From an uncultured Collinsella sp. (GTDB lineage: Bacteria > Actinomycetota > Coriobacteriia > Coriobacteriales > Coriobacteriaceae), in NCBI GenBank assembly GCA_934668875.1, contig CAKUON010000004.1, positions 124,001 through 188,000 on the forward strand: 64,000 nucleotides of DNA, given 5' to 3'. Below, one piece after another: positions 47,751 to 56,918 of this stretch; position 1 is the stretch's first letter; every line of letters begins with the position of its first letter. Made by a program: the position numbers and the translations under genes. The notes under the pieces were generated by a model. That model saw only the letters and a list, made by a program, of their open reading frames with translations, had not been told where the DNA came from and searched no databases.

Positions 47751-50078
47751 ATGGCGGATTCTCAGATCCATGTCGCGCTGGCGGGTAACCCCAACTGCGG
47801 CAAGACCACGCTTTTCAACCTGATCACCGGCGCCAACGGCTACGTTGGCAACTGGCCCGGCGTCACGGTTGAGAAAAAGGAAGCCAAGCTCCTAAGCGAC
47901 AAGAGCGTCACGATTACGGACCTCCCCGGCATCTACTCGCTTTCCCCCTACAGCCCCGAGGAGCAGTGCTCGCGCGATTACCTCATGAGCGGCGAGCCCG
48001 ATGTCGTCGTCCAGGTTGTCGACGCCACCAACCTCGAGCGCAACCTGTACCTGGCGCTTCAGGTCATTGAGACCGGTCTGCCCGTGGTCGTTGCCCTCAA
48101 CATGGCCGACTTGGTCGAGAAGAACGGCGACAAGATCGACACGGACAAGCTTTCCAAGAAACTCGGCTGCCCGGTCATGATGATCTCGGCCCTTAAGAAC
48201 AAGGGCATCAAGGAGCTGTTCGAGCAGGTCAAGAAGTCCGCTGCTTCCAAGGGCCAGGTGCCGGAGCATAAGTTCGATTCCTCCATCGAGGACGTTCTGG
48301 ACCACATCGAGAACAATCTGCCGGCGAGCGTTCCCGCCAACAAGCGTCGCTACTACGCCGTCAAGCTGTTCGAGCGCGACGCGGACGCCTGCAAGCTCAT
48401 CAACCTCACCAAGGAGAAGGCCGCTCGCGTCGAGCAGCTGGTCGCCCAGTGCGAGCAGGATTGCGACGACGACGCCGAGTCCATCATTACCGGCGAGCGC
48501 TACGGCGTGATTGCCCACATCATCGATGAGTGCCTCACCAAGGCTCCGGCCAAGATGAGCACCTCCGAGAAGATCGACCGTGTGGTTACCAACCGTATCC
48601 TGGGCCTGCCGATCTTTGTGGTCATCATGTTCTGCGTGTACTACATCGCCGTTTCCACCCTGGGTGGCACGGTGACCGACTTCACCAACGATCAGCTCTT
48701 TGGCACCGACGGTTGGTACGTGCTTGGTCAGGGTCGCGACGCCTATGACGCAGCTGTTGAGGCTGCGGGCGACAATGCCGACTCGGTCGACCCGGCACAG
48801 TACGGCCCCTATGTCCCGGGTATTACCACCATGGTGCACGATGCCCTTGTGGCGGGCGGTACCGAGGACGGTGGCCTGGTTGATTCGCTGGTCTGCGACG
48901 GTATCGTCGGCGGCCTGGGCGCCATCTTCGGCTTTGTGCCGCAGATGTTCCTGCTGTTCGTGATGCTGTCTTTCTTGGAGGACTGCGGCTACATGGCCCG
49001 CGTCGCCTTCATCATGGACCGCGTGTTCCGCCGCTTTGGCCTGTCCGGTAAGTCGTTCATCCCCATGCTCGTGTCCTCGGGCTGCGGCGTCCCCGGCGTC
49101 ATGGCCACCAAGACCATCGAGAACGAGAAGGACCGTCGCATGACGGTCATGACCACCACGTTTATTCCCTGTGGCGCCAAGCTGCCGATCATCGCCCTGC
49201 TCATGGGTTCCATCATCGGCGATTCTTCCACCACCGCCGCGTGGATCAGCCCGCTCTTCTACTTCCTGGGCGTCTTTGCCGTCATCGCTTCGGGCCTCAT
49301 GCTCAAGAAGACCAAGCTCTTCGCCGGCCGCCCGACGCCGTTCGTTATGGAGCTTCCCGCCTACCACTTCCCGGCGATCCGCTCTTGGGCGCTGCACGTG
49401 TGGGAGCGCTGCTGGGCCTTTATCAAGAAGGCCGGCACGGTCATCTTCGCCTCTACCGTCGTGGTTTGGTTCCTCTCCAACTTTGGTAGCTACAACGGTT
49501 CCTTTGGCTTCCTGCCTGCTATGGACGGCATCCCCGAGGAGTTCATGGACTACTCCGTGCTTGCCATGCTCGGCAACCTGGTCGCTTGGATCTTCGCCCC
49601 GCTCGGCTTTAGCACCTGGCAGGCAACTGCGCTGACTGTCTCTGGCCTTGTCGCTAAGGAGAACGTCGTCGCCACCGCCGGCTCGCTGCTGTCCGTTGCC
49701 GACGCCGCCGAGACCGACCCGAGCCTGTGGACCGCGTTCGCCGGCATGTTCCCGACCATGGGTGCTTGCGTTGCCTTTGGCGCCTTTAACCTGCTGTGCG
49801 CTCCGTGCTTTGCCGCTATGGGCACTATCCGCAACCAGATGGACTCCGGCAAGTGGACCGCGATTGCCATCGGTTATGAGTGCGCCTTTGCTTGGGTCAT
49901 CGGCCTGTTCATCAACCAGTTCTACAACCTGCTTGTCCTTGGCCAGTTTGGTATCTGGACGGTTGTGGCCATTGTGCTGCTTGTTGCGATGCTCTTCCAG
50001 ATCTTCCGTCCCATGCCCAAGCACGCTTGGACCGACGAGGATGAGACCAACACTGCTTCCGCCGCAGTTTCCGCTTAA
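47751..50078 (+). CDS. feoB: Ferrous iron transport protein B
   Basis: Membrane Fe(II) importer with an N-terminal GTPase. The 775 residues contain G1 GNPNCGKT (12-19), the switch I region with GNWPGVTVEKKE, G3 DLPGIYSLSPYSPEE, G4 NMAD, a helical GDI domain, and a C-terminal membrane part with two gate repeats (FLEDCGYMARVAFIMDR, SSGCGVPGVMATKTI, PCGAKLPI). The ATG follows GAAGAAGGA. The Cys-rich partner is encoded 175 bases downstream, after a terminator. Confidence 0.96.
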   Translation: MADSQIHVALAGNPNCGKTTLFNLITGANGYVGNWPGVTVEKKEAKLLSDKSVTITDLPGIYSLSPYSPEEQCSRDYLMSGEPDVVVQVVDATNLERNLYLALQVIETGLPVVVALNMADLVEKNGDKIDTDKLSKKLGCPVMMISALKNKGIKELFEQVKKSAASKGQVPEHKFDSSIEDVLDHIENNLPASVPANKRRYYAVKLFERDADACKLINLTKEKAARVEQLVAQCEQDCDDDAESIITGERYGVIAHIIDECLTKAPAKMSTSEKIDRVVTNRILGLPIFVVIMFCVYYIAVSTLGGTVTDFTNDQLFGTDGWYVLGQGRDAYDAAVEAAGDNADSVDPAQYGPYVPGITTMVHDALVAGGTEDGGLVDSLVCDGIVGGLGAIFGFVPQMFLLFVMLSFLEDCGYMARVAFIMDRVFRRFGLSGKSFIPMLVSSGCGVPGVMATKTIENEKDRRMTVMTTTFIPCGAKLPIIALLMGSIIGDSSTTAAWISPLFYFLGVFAVIASGLMLKKTKLFAGRPTPFVMELPAYHFPAIRSWALHVWERCWAFIKKAGTVIFASTVVVWFLSNFGSYNGSFGFLPAMDGIPEEFMDYSVLAMLGNLVAWIFAPLGFSTWQATALTVSGLVAKENVVATAGSLLSVADAAETDPSLWTAFAGMFPTMGACVAFGAFNLLCAPCFAAMGTIRNQMDSGKWTAIAIGYECAFAWVIGLFINQFYNLLVLGQFGIWTVVAIVLLVAMLFQIFRPMPKHAWTDEDETNTASAAVSA

Positions 50079-50106
50079 GTCCGAATAAGGATTAACCCCT
50101 TTCCAC

Positions 50107-50140
50107 GAGCCCGGGTGTCCCAGCGACACTCGGGCTTTTT
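50107..50140 (+). terminator. Terminator after feoB
   Basis: GAGCCCGGGTGTC and GACACTCGGGCT pair around CCAGC and are followed by T5. Confidence 0.88.
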
Positions 50141-50164
50141 GGTGGGGAAGATGTGACGTTTCCG

Positions 50165-50207
50165 CAGATAAAACCGACCAAAATATACCTGTCCCTTTTT
50201 GGCAGGT
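50165..50207 (+). repeat. 43-base repeat, second copy (right arm of E1)
   Basis: 41 of 43 bases are identical to 5628-5670. Here the arm stands alone, without the left arm or inner hairpin of E1. It ends in CCCTTTTTGGCAGGT and lies 50 bases ahead of the small Cys-rich gene. Confidence 0.75.
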
Positions 50208-50253
50208 GGAGAATGGGGTAAAGTAAGTGGTGGTTAACTAGAGGAGGCTCGCT

Positions 50254-50454
50254 ATGGCACCTATCGATATTGTTGTACTGGCTGTTATCGGCATTGCGTT
50301 TGTCGCCGTGTGCGTGCGCATTTACCGCAAGGGCACCTGCGCCGACTGCGCTCAGGGTGGCGTTTGCACGGGGCATTGCTCCAACAAAAAGACGTGCGCC
50401 GCACTTAAGGGCGTGGACAAAATTGCCGAAGACTTGGGCCGCGGCATCAAATAA
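50254..50454 (+). CDS. FeoB-associated Cys-rich membrane protein
   Basis: A 66-residue protein with one membrane helix (IDIVVLAVIGIAFVAVCVRIY, about 4-24) followed by a Cys-rich tail (CADCAQGGVCTGHCSNKKTC) with five cysteines that could bind iron. This is the arrangement of the small FeoB-associated protein found after feoB in many anaerobes. The ATG follows GAGGAGG. The terminator between it and feoB means partial read-through or a private promoter. Confidence 0.88.
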   Translation: MAPIDIVVLAVIGIAFVAVCVRIYRKGTCADCAQGGVCTGHCSNKKTCAALKGVDKIAEDLGRGIK

Positions 50455-50599
50455 AGGTCCAGGCACCCAAGCGCCTCGCGAGCATCCGTTCGCGGGGCGC
50501 TTTGCACATTTGGCGGCGAGCGCGGCGAGTTGAAGAGTGATTTTGGGGTATCGTTACCTGTACTGTTAATTGGCAACTTATCTATAACGGAGTAACCCC

Positions 50600-51679
50600 A
50601 TGAGCGCTCGCGTAACCATGAAGGACATAGCCGCCGAGCTTGGCGTTTCCATCAATACCGTGCACAAGGCCCTGACGGGAAAAGCTGGCGTGAGCGAATC
50701 CGTGCGCTCCAAGGTGAATGCCAAGGCCGAGGCCATGGGCTACCATCGCAATACGAGTGCCTCGAGCCTGCGCCGCAAGGATATCAACCTGGTGTTTTGC
50801 CTGCCCCGCGCATCGCGCGAGGGAGCGTACTTTTTCCGTTACCTTTGGGAAGGCTGCAACCGCTTTGAGCAGGAGGTCATCGACCGGGGCATTACGGTTG
50901 AGCGCGTTGAATTTGGCGTGGGCGGCTACGCCGATGCGCTCGAGCAGATTGATGAGCGCCTGCAGGTAGGGGAGAAAATCGACGGTCTGCTTGCCTATGT
51001 TCCGGGCGATGACCGCGCGACCGAGCTTTTGAGGCAGATTGCCGAGGCGGGCGTGGCGATCGAGCTCGTCGACGGCGATCGCCCGCACCTCGATCGCCTG
51101 GGTGCCAGTTTGGCGGACTATTCCACGGCAGGCAGTCTTATGGCAGAGCAGGCGGCTAACCTGGTCCACGCTTCTGGGGCTGACGCCCGCGTGCTCCTGT
51201 TGGCGGGCGACCCTTATACCGACTCGCACTATCTGACCGCCCGCGCCTTTCATAATTACCTGCGCGAACACGATATTCCATGGCAAGTTGAGGACCTTGC
51301 CGGCGCCCATGCGCAAGTCAAACAGCTCGAGCGGGAGCTTGAGCAGCGCTTGAGTGCGCCTGATGCTCCCGAGCTCATCTGTAGCGTTTTTGCCGTTGGT
51401 TCCGAAGTGGTTGCTGACGCGCTTGTTTCGAGCGGCAAGGCCGGCAAGGTCATGGTGATCGGCAACGATCTGTTCCCCGAGAGCGCCCTGGCCTTACGCC
51501 GCGGCATTTTTACCAATATCGTCTATAAGGACCCGGTGAGCTTGGCCTACCGTGGTGCCAAGACCTTGGGCGAGTATCTGCTGTGGGGTAAAACTCCGGC
51601 GGAGCCCGTGCAGAAGGGTGCTGTGGAGATGGTGTTTGCCAGCAACGTCGACCGCTACTGCGAGCTTGCGGGAATTTAG
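50600..51679 (+). CDS. LacI-family transcriptional regulator
   Basis: A 359-residue repressor with an N-terminal HTH (TMKDIAAELGVSINTVHKALTGKAGVSESVRSKVNAKAEAMGY) and a periplasmic-binding-protein-like sensor domain. It stands just upstream of the uronate genes in the same direction. Palindromes of LacI type, with a central CG, sit at the uxaC, symporter and GH105 promoters, so it is the natural candidate for their repressor with a uronate or pectin fragment as inducer (inferred). The sensor domain is divergent and does not name the ligand. Confidence 0.9.
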   Translation: MSARVTMKDIAAELGVSINTVHKALTGKAGVSESVRSKVNAKAEAMGYHRNTSASSLRRKDINLVFCLPRASREGAYFFRYLWEGCNRFEQEVIDRGITVERVEFGVGGYADALEQIDERLQVGEKIDGLLAYVPGDDRATELLRQIAEAGVAIELVDGDRPHLDRLGASLADYSTAGSLMAEQAANLVHASGADARVLLLAGDPYTDSHYLTARAFHNYLREHDIPWQVEDLAGAHAQVKQLERELEQRLSAPDAPELICSVFAVGSEVVADALVSSGKAGKVMVIGNDLFPESALALRRGIFTNIVYKDPVSLAYRGAKTLGEYLLWGKTPAEPVQKGAVEMVFASNVDRYCELAGI

Positions 51680-51707
51680 CCGTTTAGTCAGGTACCCCCT
51701 CTTGCGA

Positions 51708-51900
51708 CGTGCATTTTTTGGAGTATTCAGCAATGGCGTGTCCCGAAAGAGGCTAGGACGACTGTTTTAAGTGCCCCCGATGGCGTAATTCGCCATCGGG
51801 GGCACTTATTTATGCCGATTGGGCGCAATATGGGCATCAGATAGGGCTTCGAAGACGGTGCGCGGTGCGCTCCGATGCTGAATACTCCCAAAAATGCACG
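51708..51900. repeat. Nested palindrome E6 after lacI
   Basis: Outer arms of 25 bases (51708-51732 and 51876-51900) match at 24 positions. A perfect 17-bp inner hairpin (51769-51785 and 51791-51807) has base AAGTGCCCC/GGGGCACTT and loop TAATT. The base and the AATTC loop are shared with E1, while the middle of the stem differs. The rest of the 459-base gap to uxaC carries the operators listed next. Confidence 0.78.
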
Positions 51901-51991
51901 GCGGAACATGACCCACCTGGCCAAAGCGCTCAAGTTCGGTATTCGGGGACGCCTGCCAATTCGCAATACATACAAGTCACGGCTCCAGTAA

Positions 51992-52018
51992 CCGTTGAAC
52001 GGGCAAAATCGACCGTTC
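51992..52018 (+). promoter_or_regulatory. Conserved 27-base upstream motif, uxaC copy
   Basis: 23 of 27 bases match 56919-56945, including AAAATCGACCGTTC. It lies 14 bases before the first LacI-type operator; in the symporter promoter the gap is 13. Probably an activator site or part of the promoter. Confidence 0.5.
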
Positions 52019-52032
52019 ACCCCATGGTGGTT

Positions 52033-52048
52033 AGGTGAACGTTCACCT
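52033..52048. promoter_or_regulatory. LacI-type operator 1 of uxaC
   Basis: AGGTGAACGTTCACCT is a perfect 16-base palindrome with the central CG typical of LacI-family sites. Its right half overlaps a possible -35 box (TTCACC). Confidence 0.75.
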
Positions 52049-52070
52049 GTACGTAACAAATGCACTAAGA

Positions 52071-52086
52071 TGGTGAACGTTCACCT
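52071..52086. promoter_or_regulatory. LacI-type operator 2 of uxaC
   Basis: TGGTGAACGTTCACCT, 38 bases centre-to-centre from operator 1. A TAAGAT -10 candidate (52066-52071) lies between the two. Confidence 0.75.
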
Positions 52087-52138
52087 AGAGGATAACGGGC
52101 GCACGGTGCACCCGCTCCGCCAACAGAGGGGTTGTTTG

Positions 52139-53566
52139 ATGAAAAACTTCATGGACGATCAGGATTTCCTGCTAAGCACCAAGACCGGCGAGGAGCTGTT
52201 CCACAACTTTGCCGAGGGCATGCCCATCGTCGACTACCACTGCCACATCTCTCCCAAGGAGATCTGGGATGACAAGCGTTTTGAGAACATCACCGAGGTT
52301 TGGCTGGGCGGCGACCACTACAAGTGGCGCCTGATGCGCGCCAACGGCGTTGACGAGCGCTTCATCACCGGCGATGCCCCTGCTCGCGAGAAGTTCCAGA
52401 AGTGGGCCGAGACCCTGGGTCGTTGCGTGGGCAACCCCGTCTTTGAGTGGAGCCACCTGGAGCTCAAGCGTTTCTTTGGCTACGAGGGCGTCCTCAACGG
52501 CAATACCGCCCAGGAGGTCTGGGACCTCGCCAACGCTAAGCTCGCCGAGGCCAGCTTTACCTGCCGCAACCTGATCAAGCAGTCCAACGTCCGCATGATC
52601 TGCACTACCGACGACCCCGCCGACAGCTTTGAGTGGCACAAGAAGATTGCCGCCGACGACGGTTTTGACGTTCAGGTCGTCCCGGCCATGCGTCCCGATG
52701 CCGCCCTGCGCATCGAGCGCGGCCAGGAGTTCGCCGACTACTGCAGGCACCTCTCCGAGGTCGCCGGCGTCGATGTTAACGACTTCGAGGGCATGAAGGC
52801 CGCCATCTCCAAGCGCTACGATGTTGCCCACGAGCTGGGCTGCCGCGCCTCCGACCACGCACTCGACTACGTCATGTATGTCCCGGCTACCGCCGAGGAG
52901 ATCGAGGCCATCTTCGCCAAGGGCCTGGCTGCCGAGCCGCTCACCGAGGAAGAGGTCCTTAAGTACAAGACCGCCTTTATGCAGTTTGTCGCCGGCGAGT
53001 ATGTCCGCCTGGGTTGGGCCATGCAGCTGCACTTTGGCTGCAAGCGCGACAACAACCGTGCCATGTTCGCCAAGCTCGGTCCCGATACCGGTTACGACTG
53101 CATCTCCAACTACACGCCGTCTGACCAGCTCGCCGATTTCCTCAACTCCATCCAGGAGACCTGCGGCCTGCCCAAGACCATCCTGTACAGCCTGAACCCC
53201 ATCGATAACACCATGATCGATACCGTCATGGGCTGCTTCCAGGAGGCCCCGACTGCCGGCAAGATCCAGAACGGTTCCGCTTGGTGGTTCAACGACAACG
53301 AGGTCGGCATGCGCGAGCAGCTCACGGCCCTTGCCAACGAGGGCGTTCTGGGCAACTTCGTCGGCATGCTCACCGACTCCCGTTCCTTCCTGTCCTATCC
53401 GCGTCACGAGTACTTCCGCCGCGTGCTGTGCAGTGTGATCGGCGAGTGGGTCGAGCAGGGCAAGTATCCGGCCGACATGGAGCTGCTGGGCACCATCGTG
53501 CGCGACATCAGCTACAACAACTCCGTCCGCTACTTCGGTTTTGACCTGGACACCGTCGAGGCCTAA
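52139..53566 (+). CDS. uxaC: Glucuronate isomerase
   Basis: Isomerises D-glucuronate to D-fructuronate and D-galacturonate to D-tagaturonate. The 475-residue amidohydrolase-fold enzyme begins MKNFMDDQDFLLSTKTGEELF and has PIVDYHCHISPKEI, CTTDDPADSFEWH, MQLHFGCKRDNN and GMLTDSRSFLSYPRHEYFRRVLC, all typical of UxaC. The ATG at 52139 follows AGAGGGG. A long in-frame extension upstream would run through the operators and is not real. It heads the uronate genes uxaC-uxaB-uxaA. Confidence 0.95.
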   Translation: MKNFMDDQDFLLSTKTGEELFHNFAEGMPIVDYHCHISPKEIWDDKRFENITEVWLGGDHYKWRLMRANGVDERFITGDAPAREKFQKWAETLGRCVGNPVFEWSHLELKRFFGYEGVLNGNTAQEVWDLANAKLAEASFTCRNLIKQSNVRMICTTDDPADSFEWHKKIAADDGFDVQVVPAMRPDAALRIERGQEFADYCRHLSEVAGVDVNDFEGMKAAISKRYDVAHELGCRASDHALDYVMYVPATAEEIEAIFAKGLAAEPLTEEEVLKYKTAFMQFVAGEYVRLGWAMQLHFGCKRDNNRAMFAKLGPDTGYDCISNYTPSDQLADFLNSIQETCGLPKTILYSLNPIDNTMIDTVMGCFQEAPTAGKIQNGSAWWFNDNEVGMREQLTALANEGVLGNFVGMLTDSRSFLSYPRHEYFRRVLCSVIGEWVEQGKYPADMELLGTIVRDISYNNSVRYFGFDLDTVEA

Positions 53567-53662
53567 ATCCGCACCGAGCCACACCGAACTCGGGAGCGCC
53601 GTCGCCACACGCGGCGCCTCCGGCAAGCTTTCACGCTAACAAACGCCTAAGGAGATACATAG

Positions 53663-55177
53663 ATGGAGAACATCAGCTACGAGACGCTCGAGAAGATCGG
53701 TTATAAGGGTTACGTGCTGCCCAAGGACGCCCCCGAGAAGGTCCTGCAGTTTGGCGAGGGCAACTTCCTGCGCGCTTTCGTGGACCGCTTCTTTGACATG
53801 GGCAACGAGGCCACCGGCTGGAACGGCAAGGTCGTCATGGTGCAGCCCATCAGCGGTGCCTTTGGCTTTGCCGACGGCATCAATGCCCAGGACGACCTGT
53901 ACACCGTGCTGGTGCGCGGCAAGGAGAACGGCAACACGGTCGATGAGTCCCGCGTGATCAGCGCTTGCAGCCGCTGCCTCAACCCGTACCGCGAGGACGA
54001 CTACCGCGCCATGATGGAGGTCGCCGTCTCCGACGACCTGGAGATCATCGTCTCCAACACCACCGAGGCCGGCATCGCCTACGATCCGTCCTGCAAGGCC
54101 GATGACATGCCGCCCGCGAGCTTCCCGGCCAAGCTGGCCCAGGTGCTCCACAACCGCTGGGCTGCCGGTAAGCCGGGCGTCATCGTGCTCGCCTGCGAGC
54201 TCATCGACCACAACGGCGAGGAGCTGCTGCGCATCATGAACCAGTACGTGAGCGATTGGGGCTGGGAGGACGAGTTCTCGCAGTGGATGGCCAATGACTG
54301 CACCATCTGCACCACGCTCGTCGACACCATCGTTCCCGGCCGCATCCGCGATCCCAAGGAGGCCGCTGCGGTTGCCGAGCGTCTGGGCTACGAGGATCCC
54401 TTCCTGGCCGTGCGCGAGCCCTTCCAGATGTGGGGCATCCAGGGCGATGAGTCGCTCAAGGAGCGTCTGCCCTTCGTGAAGGCCGGCCTGCCGGGCGTCT
54501 TTGTGACCCCCGACGTCACCCCGTACAAGAAGCGCAAGGTCCGCATCCTTAACGGTGCCCATACCGCCTTTGTTCCGGGTTCTTGGGTTGCCGGTTTTGA
54601 CATCGTGCGCGACTGCATGCACGACGAGACCATCCGCGGCTTTATGAACACCATGCTCTACGACGAGGTCATCCCGACGCTTGCCGCCGACCTGGATGTC
54701 GAGGACTGCAAGGCCTTTGCCGCCGCCGTCGAGAACCGCTTCGATAACCCGTTTATCGACCACGCGCTGCTCTCCATCTGCCTCAACTCCACTGCCAAGT
54801 GGCGTGCCCGCGACCTGCCCACGCTCAAGGACTATGTTGCCGAGACCGGTAACCTGCCCAAGTGCCTGTCCACGAGCCTGGCCACGCTCATCGCGTTCTA
54901 CACGCAGGAGCTCGTTGCCCGCGAGGGCGACGGCCTGCACCTGCGTCGCGCCGACGGCACCGAGTACACCGCTCAGGACGACGCCTTCGTGCTCGATTTC
55001 TACGCCGCCCACGCCGGCGCCGACGATGCCGAGTTGGTGCACGACGTGCTCACCAACGAGCAGATGTGGGGCGAGGACCTGACTCAGATCGCCGGTCTTG
55101 AGGAGTTTGTCGTCAACGCGCTCGCGGTCGTGCGTGCCGAGGGCGTCAAGCAGGCATTCGCCAACGCCCAGGCCTAA
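53663..55177 (+). CDS. uxaB: Tagaturonate reductase (altronate oxidoreductase)
   Basis: NADH-dependent reduction of D-tagaturonate to D-altronate. The 504-residue member of the polyol/mannitol dehydrogenase family has VLQFGEGNFLRAFVDRFFD, SNTTEAGI, NDCTICTTLVDTIVPGRI and the catalytic Lys-containing KKRKVRILNGAHTAFVPGSWVAG. This last segment favours UxaB over fructuronate reductase UxuB, which fits the altronate dehydratase gene that follows. The ATG follows AAGGAG. Confidence 0.92.
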   Translation: MENISYETLEKIGYKGYVLPKDAPEKVLQFGEGNFLRAFVDRFFDMGNEATGWNGKVVMVQPISGAFGFADGINAQDDLYTVLVRGKENGNTVDESRVISACSRCLNPYREDDYRAMMEVAVSDDLEIIVSNTTEAGIAYDPSCKADDMPPASFPAKLAQVLHNRWAAGKPGVIVLACELIDHNGEELLRIMNQYVSDWGWEDEFSQWMANDCTICTTLVDTIVPGRIRDPKEAAAVAERLGYEDPFLAVREPFQMWGIQGDESLKERLPFVKAGLPGVFVTPDVTPYKKRKVRILNGAHTAFVPGSWVAGFDIVRDCMHDETIRGFMNTMLYDEVIPTLAADLDVEDCKAFAAAVENRFDNPFIDHALLSICLNSTAKWRARDLPTLKDYVAETGNLPKCLSTSLATLIAFYTQELVAREGDGLHLRRADGTEYTAQDDAFVLDFYAAHAGADDAELVHDVLTNEQMWGEDLTQIAGLEEFVVNALAVVRAEGVKQAFANAQA

Positions 55178-55187
55178 ATCCTTTTGT

Positions 55188-55226
55188 GCGCCCGCCGGCC
55201 AACCGGTGGGCGCCGCTCGTTTTTTG
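55188..55226 (+). terminator. Intra-operon terminator/attenuator between uxaB and uxaA
   Basis: GCGCCCGCCGG and CCGGTGGGCGC pair around CCAA and are followed by CGCTCGTTTTTT, 30 bases before the uxaA start. It probably lowers uxaA expression relative to uxaB, or uxaA is read through. Confidence 0.75.
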
Positions 55227-55255
55227 CTCAACCTGTAGGGTTAGGACTCTTTGTA

Positions 55256-56740
55256 ATGAACACTATCCAGATCAATCCGGCCGATAACGTGATTGTTGCG
55301 CTGTCGCCGCTCGCCAAGGGTACCGCCGTCGCGGTCCCCGGCGTGGGCGAGGTCGTGGCCGTGGAGGATATCCCGCAGGGCCACAAGATGGCCGTGCGCG
55401 CGATTGCCGCGGGGGAGGACGTCATCAAGTACGGCCTGCCCATCGGACACGTGACGGGCGACATCCAACCCGGTCAGTGGCTTCACACACACAATGTGAA
55501 GACCAACCTTTCGGGTGAGGTCGAGTACACCTACAACCCCACGCATCCGGTCGTGGATCCCATTGAGCCCGAGACCTTTATGGGCTTCCGCCGCGCCGAC
55601 GGCCGCGTCGCCACGCGCAACGAGCTGTGGATCATCCCCACGGTCGGTTGCGTCAACGAGGTCGCACGCGCCATGTGTGAGCAGGCTCAGGATCTGGTCG
55701 AGGGCTCGCTCGAGGGCGTCTATTACTTCCCGCACCCCTTCGGCTGCTCGCAGACCGGCGCCGACCACGCCCAGACGCGTCGTCTGCTGGTGGCGCTCTC
55801 GCGTCACCCCAATGCCGCCGGCGTGCTGTTCCTGTCGCTCGGTTGTGAAAACTGCACGCATCAGCAGGTGCTCGACGAGCTCGGTGACTTCGATCACGAG
55901 CGCGTCCGCTTCCTCACCTGCCAGGACGTTGCCGACGAGCAGGTCGAGGGCCACAAGATCCTGGCCGAGCTGGCCGACCTCGCCAAGCAGGCCAAGCGCG
56001 AGCCCATTCCAGCTTCCGAGTTGGTTATCGGTCTTAAGTGCGGCGGCTCCGACGGTCTTTCGGGCATTACCGCCAACCCCACGATCGGTCGCGTGAGCGA
56101 TATGGTCGTCGCGCGTGGCGGCACGTCGGTACTGACCGAGGTGCCTGAGATGTTTGGCGCCGAGAGCATCCTGCTCGACCGCTGCGAGAACGAGCAGGTC
56201 TTTAACGCCGCCTCCGATATGCTCAACGGCTTTAAGGACTACTTCATCAGCCACGGTGAGGTGGTCTACGAGAATCCGAGCCCCGGTAACAAGGACGGCG
56301 GCATTACCACGCTCGAGGACAAGAGCTGCGGTTGCGTGCAAAAGGGCGGCTCCGCGCCCATCGTCGACGTGCTGCCGTACGCCGGCCAGGCCACCAAGCA
56401 TGGCCTGAACATGCTGTGCGGCCCGGGCAACGATATGGTGTCGACCACGGCGCTCACCGCCGCCGGTTGCCATGTGATCCTGTTCTCGACCGGTCGCGGT
56501 ACGCCGTTTGGCGCGCCGGCGCCCACCCTCAAGGTATTCACCAATCAGCGCCTGTGCGACCACAAGGCCAACTGGATAGACTTTAACGCCGGTGTGGTGG
56601 CTACGGGCGAGCGTACGCTCGATGAGGCTGCCGAGGACTTGTTCCAGCTGGTGCTTGAGACGGCGAGCGGCAAACTTACGAGTGCCGAGCGTCGCGGCTG
56701 CCACGAGATCAGCATCTGGAAGGACGGCGTCTGCCTGTAG
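55256..56740 (+). CDS. uxaA: Altronate dehydratase
   Basis: Dehydrates D-altronate to 2-keto-3-deoxy-D-gluconate. The 494 residues hold both parts of the full-length enzyme: the N-terminal SAF-like domain (1-90) and the C-terminal dehydratase domain (from GFRRADGRVATRNELWIIPTVGC), with FPHPFGCSQTGADH, LGCENCTHQQ, LKCGGSDGLSGITANP and CGCVQKGG. The ATG at 55256 has only a weak site (TAGGA), in line with low translation behind the terminator. KDG kinase and aldolase genes are not in the window. Confidence 0.94.
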   Translation: MNTIQINPADNVIVALSPLAKGTAVAVPGVGEVVAVEDIPQGHKMAVRAIAAGEDVIKYGLPIGHVTGDIQPGQWLHTHNVKTNLSGEVEYTYNPTHPVVDPIEPETFMGFRRADGRVATRNELWIIPTVGCVNEVARAMCEQAQDLVEGSLEGVYYFPHPFGCSQTGADHAQTRRLLVALSRHPNAAGVLFLSLGCENCTHQQVLDELGDFDHERVRFLTCQDVADEQVEGHKILAELADLAKQAKREPIPASELVIGLKCGGSDGLSGITANPTIGRVSDMVVARGGTSVLTEVPEMFGAESILLDRCENEQVFNAASDMLNGFKDYFISHGEVVYENPSPGNKDGGITTLEDKSCGCVQKGGSAPIVDVLPYAGQATKHGLNMLCGPGNDMVSTTALTAAGCHVILFSTGRGTPFGAPAPTLKVFTNQRLCDHKANWIDFNAGVVATGERTLDEAAEDLFQLVLETASGKLTSAERRGCHEISIWKDGVCL

Positions 56741-56773
56741 GGGCAAGCGCATCCGAGCATAGTTCCTATATAA

Positions 56774-56811
56774 CGGTCCCGTCGGGAGTAGTCCCGGCGG
56801 GACCGTTTTGC
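56774..56811 (+). terminator. Terminator after uxaA
   Basis: ACGGTCCCGTCGGGA and TCCCGGCGGGACCGT pair (one wobble) around GTAG and are followed by TTTTG. The 351-base gap to the symporter gene holds this and the operators below. Confidence 0.85.
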
Positions 56812-56838
56812 TTACGGTGTGCATGAAAAAGGAAATCA

Positions 56839-56854
56839 TAATAAACGTTCACCT
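56839..56854. promoter_or_regulatory. Upstream LacI-type half operator
   Basis: TAATAAAC-GTTCACCT keeps one perfect half and a degraded left half. It may be an auxiliary site 120 bases from the main pair. Confidence 0.4.
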
Positions 56855-56918
56855 TTTTCTATTTGTCCCATATGACATCTTTACCAGCAAAAAATAGGGC
56901 CATGGGCCTCAAATGTGT

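Noticed and set aside
51995..52138. 48-codon extension of uxaC
   Set aside because: It would translate the operators and the promoter region.
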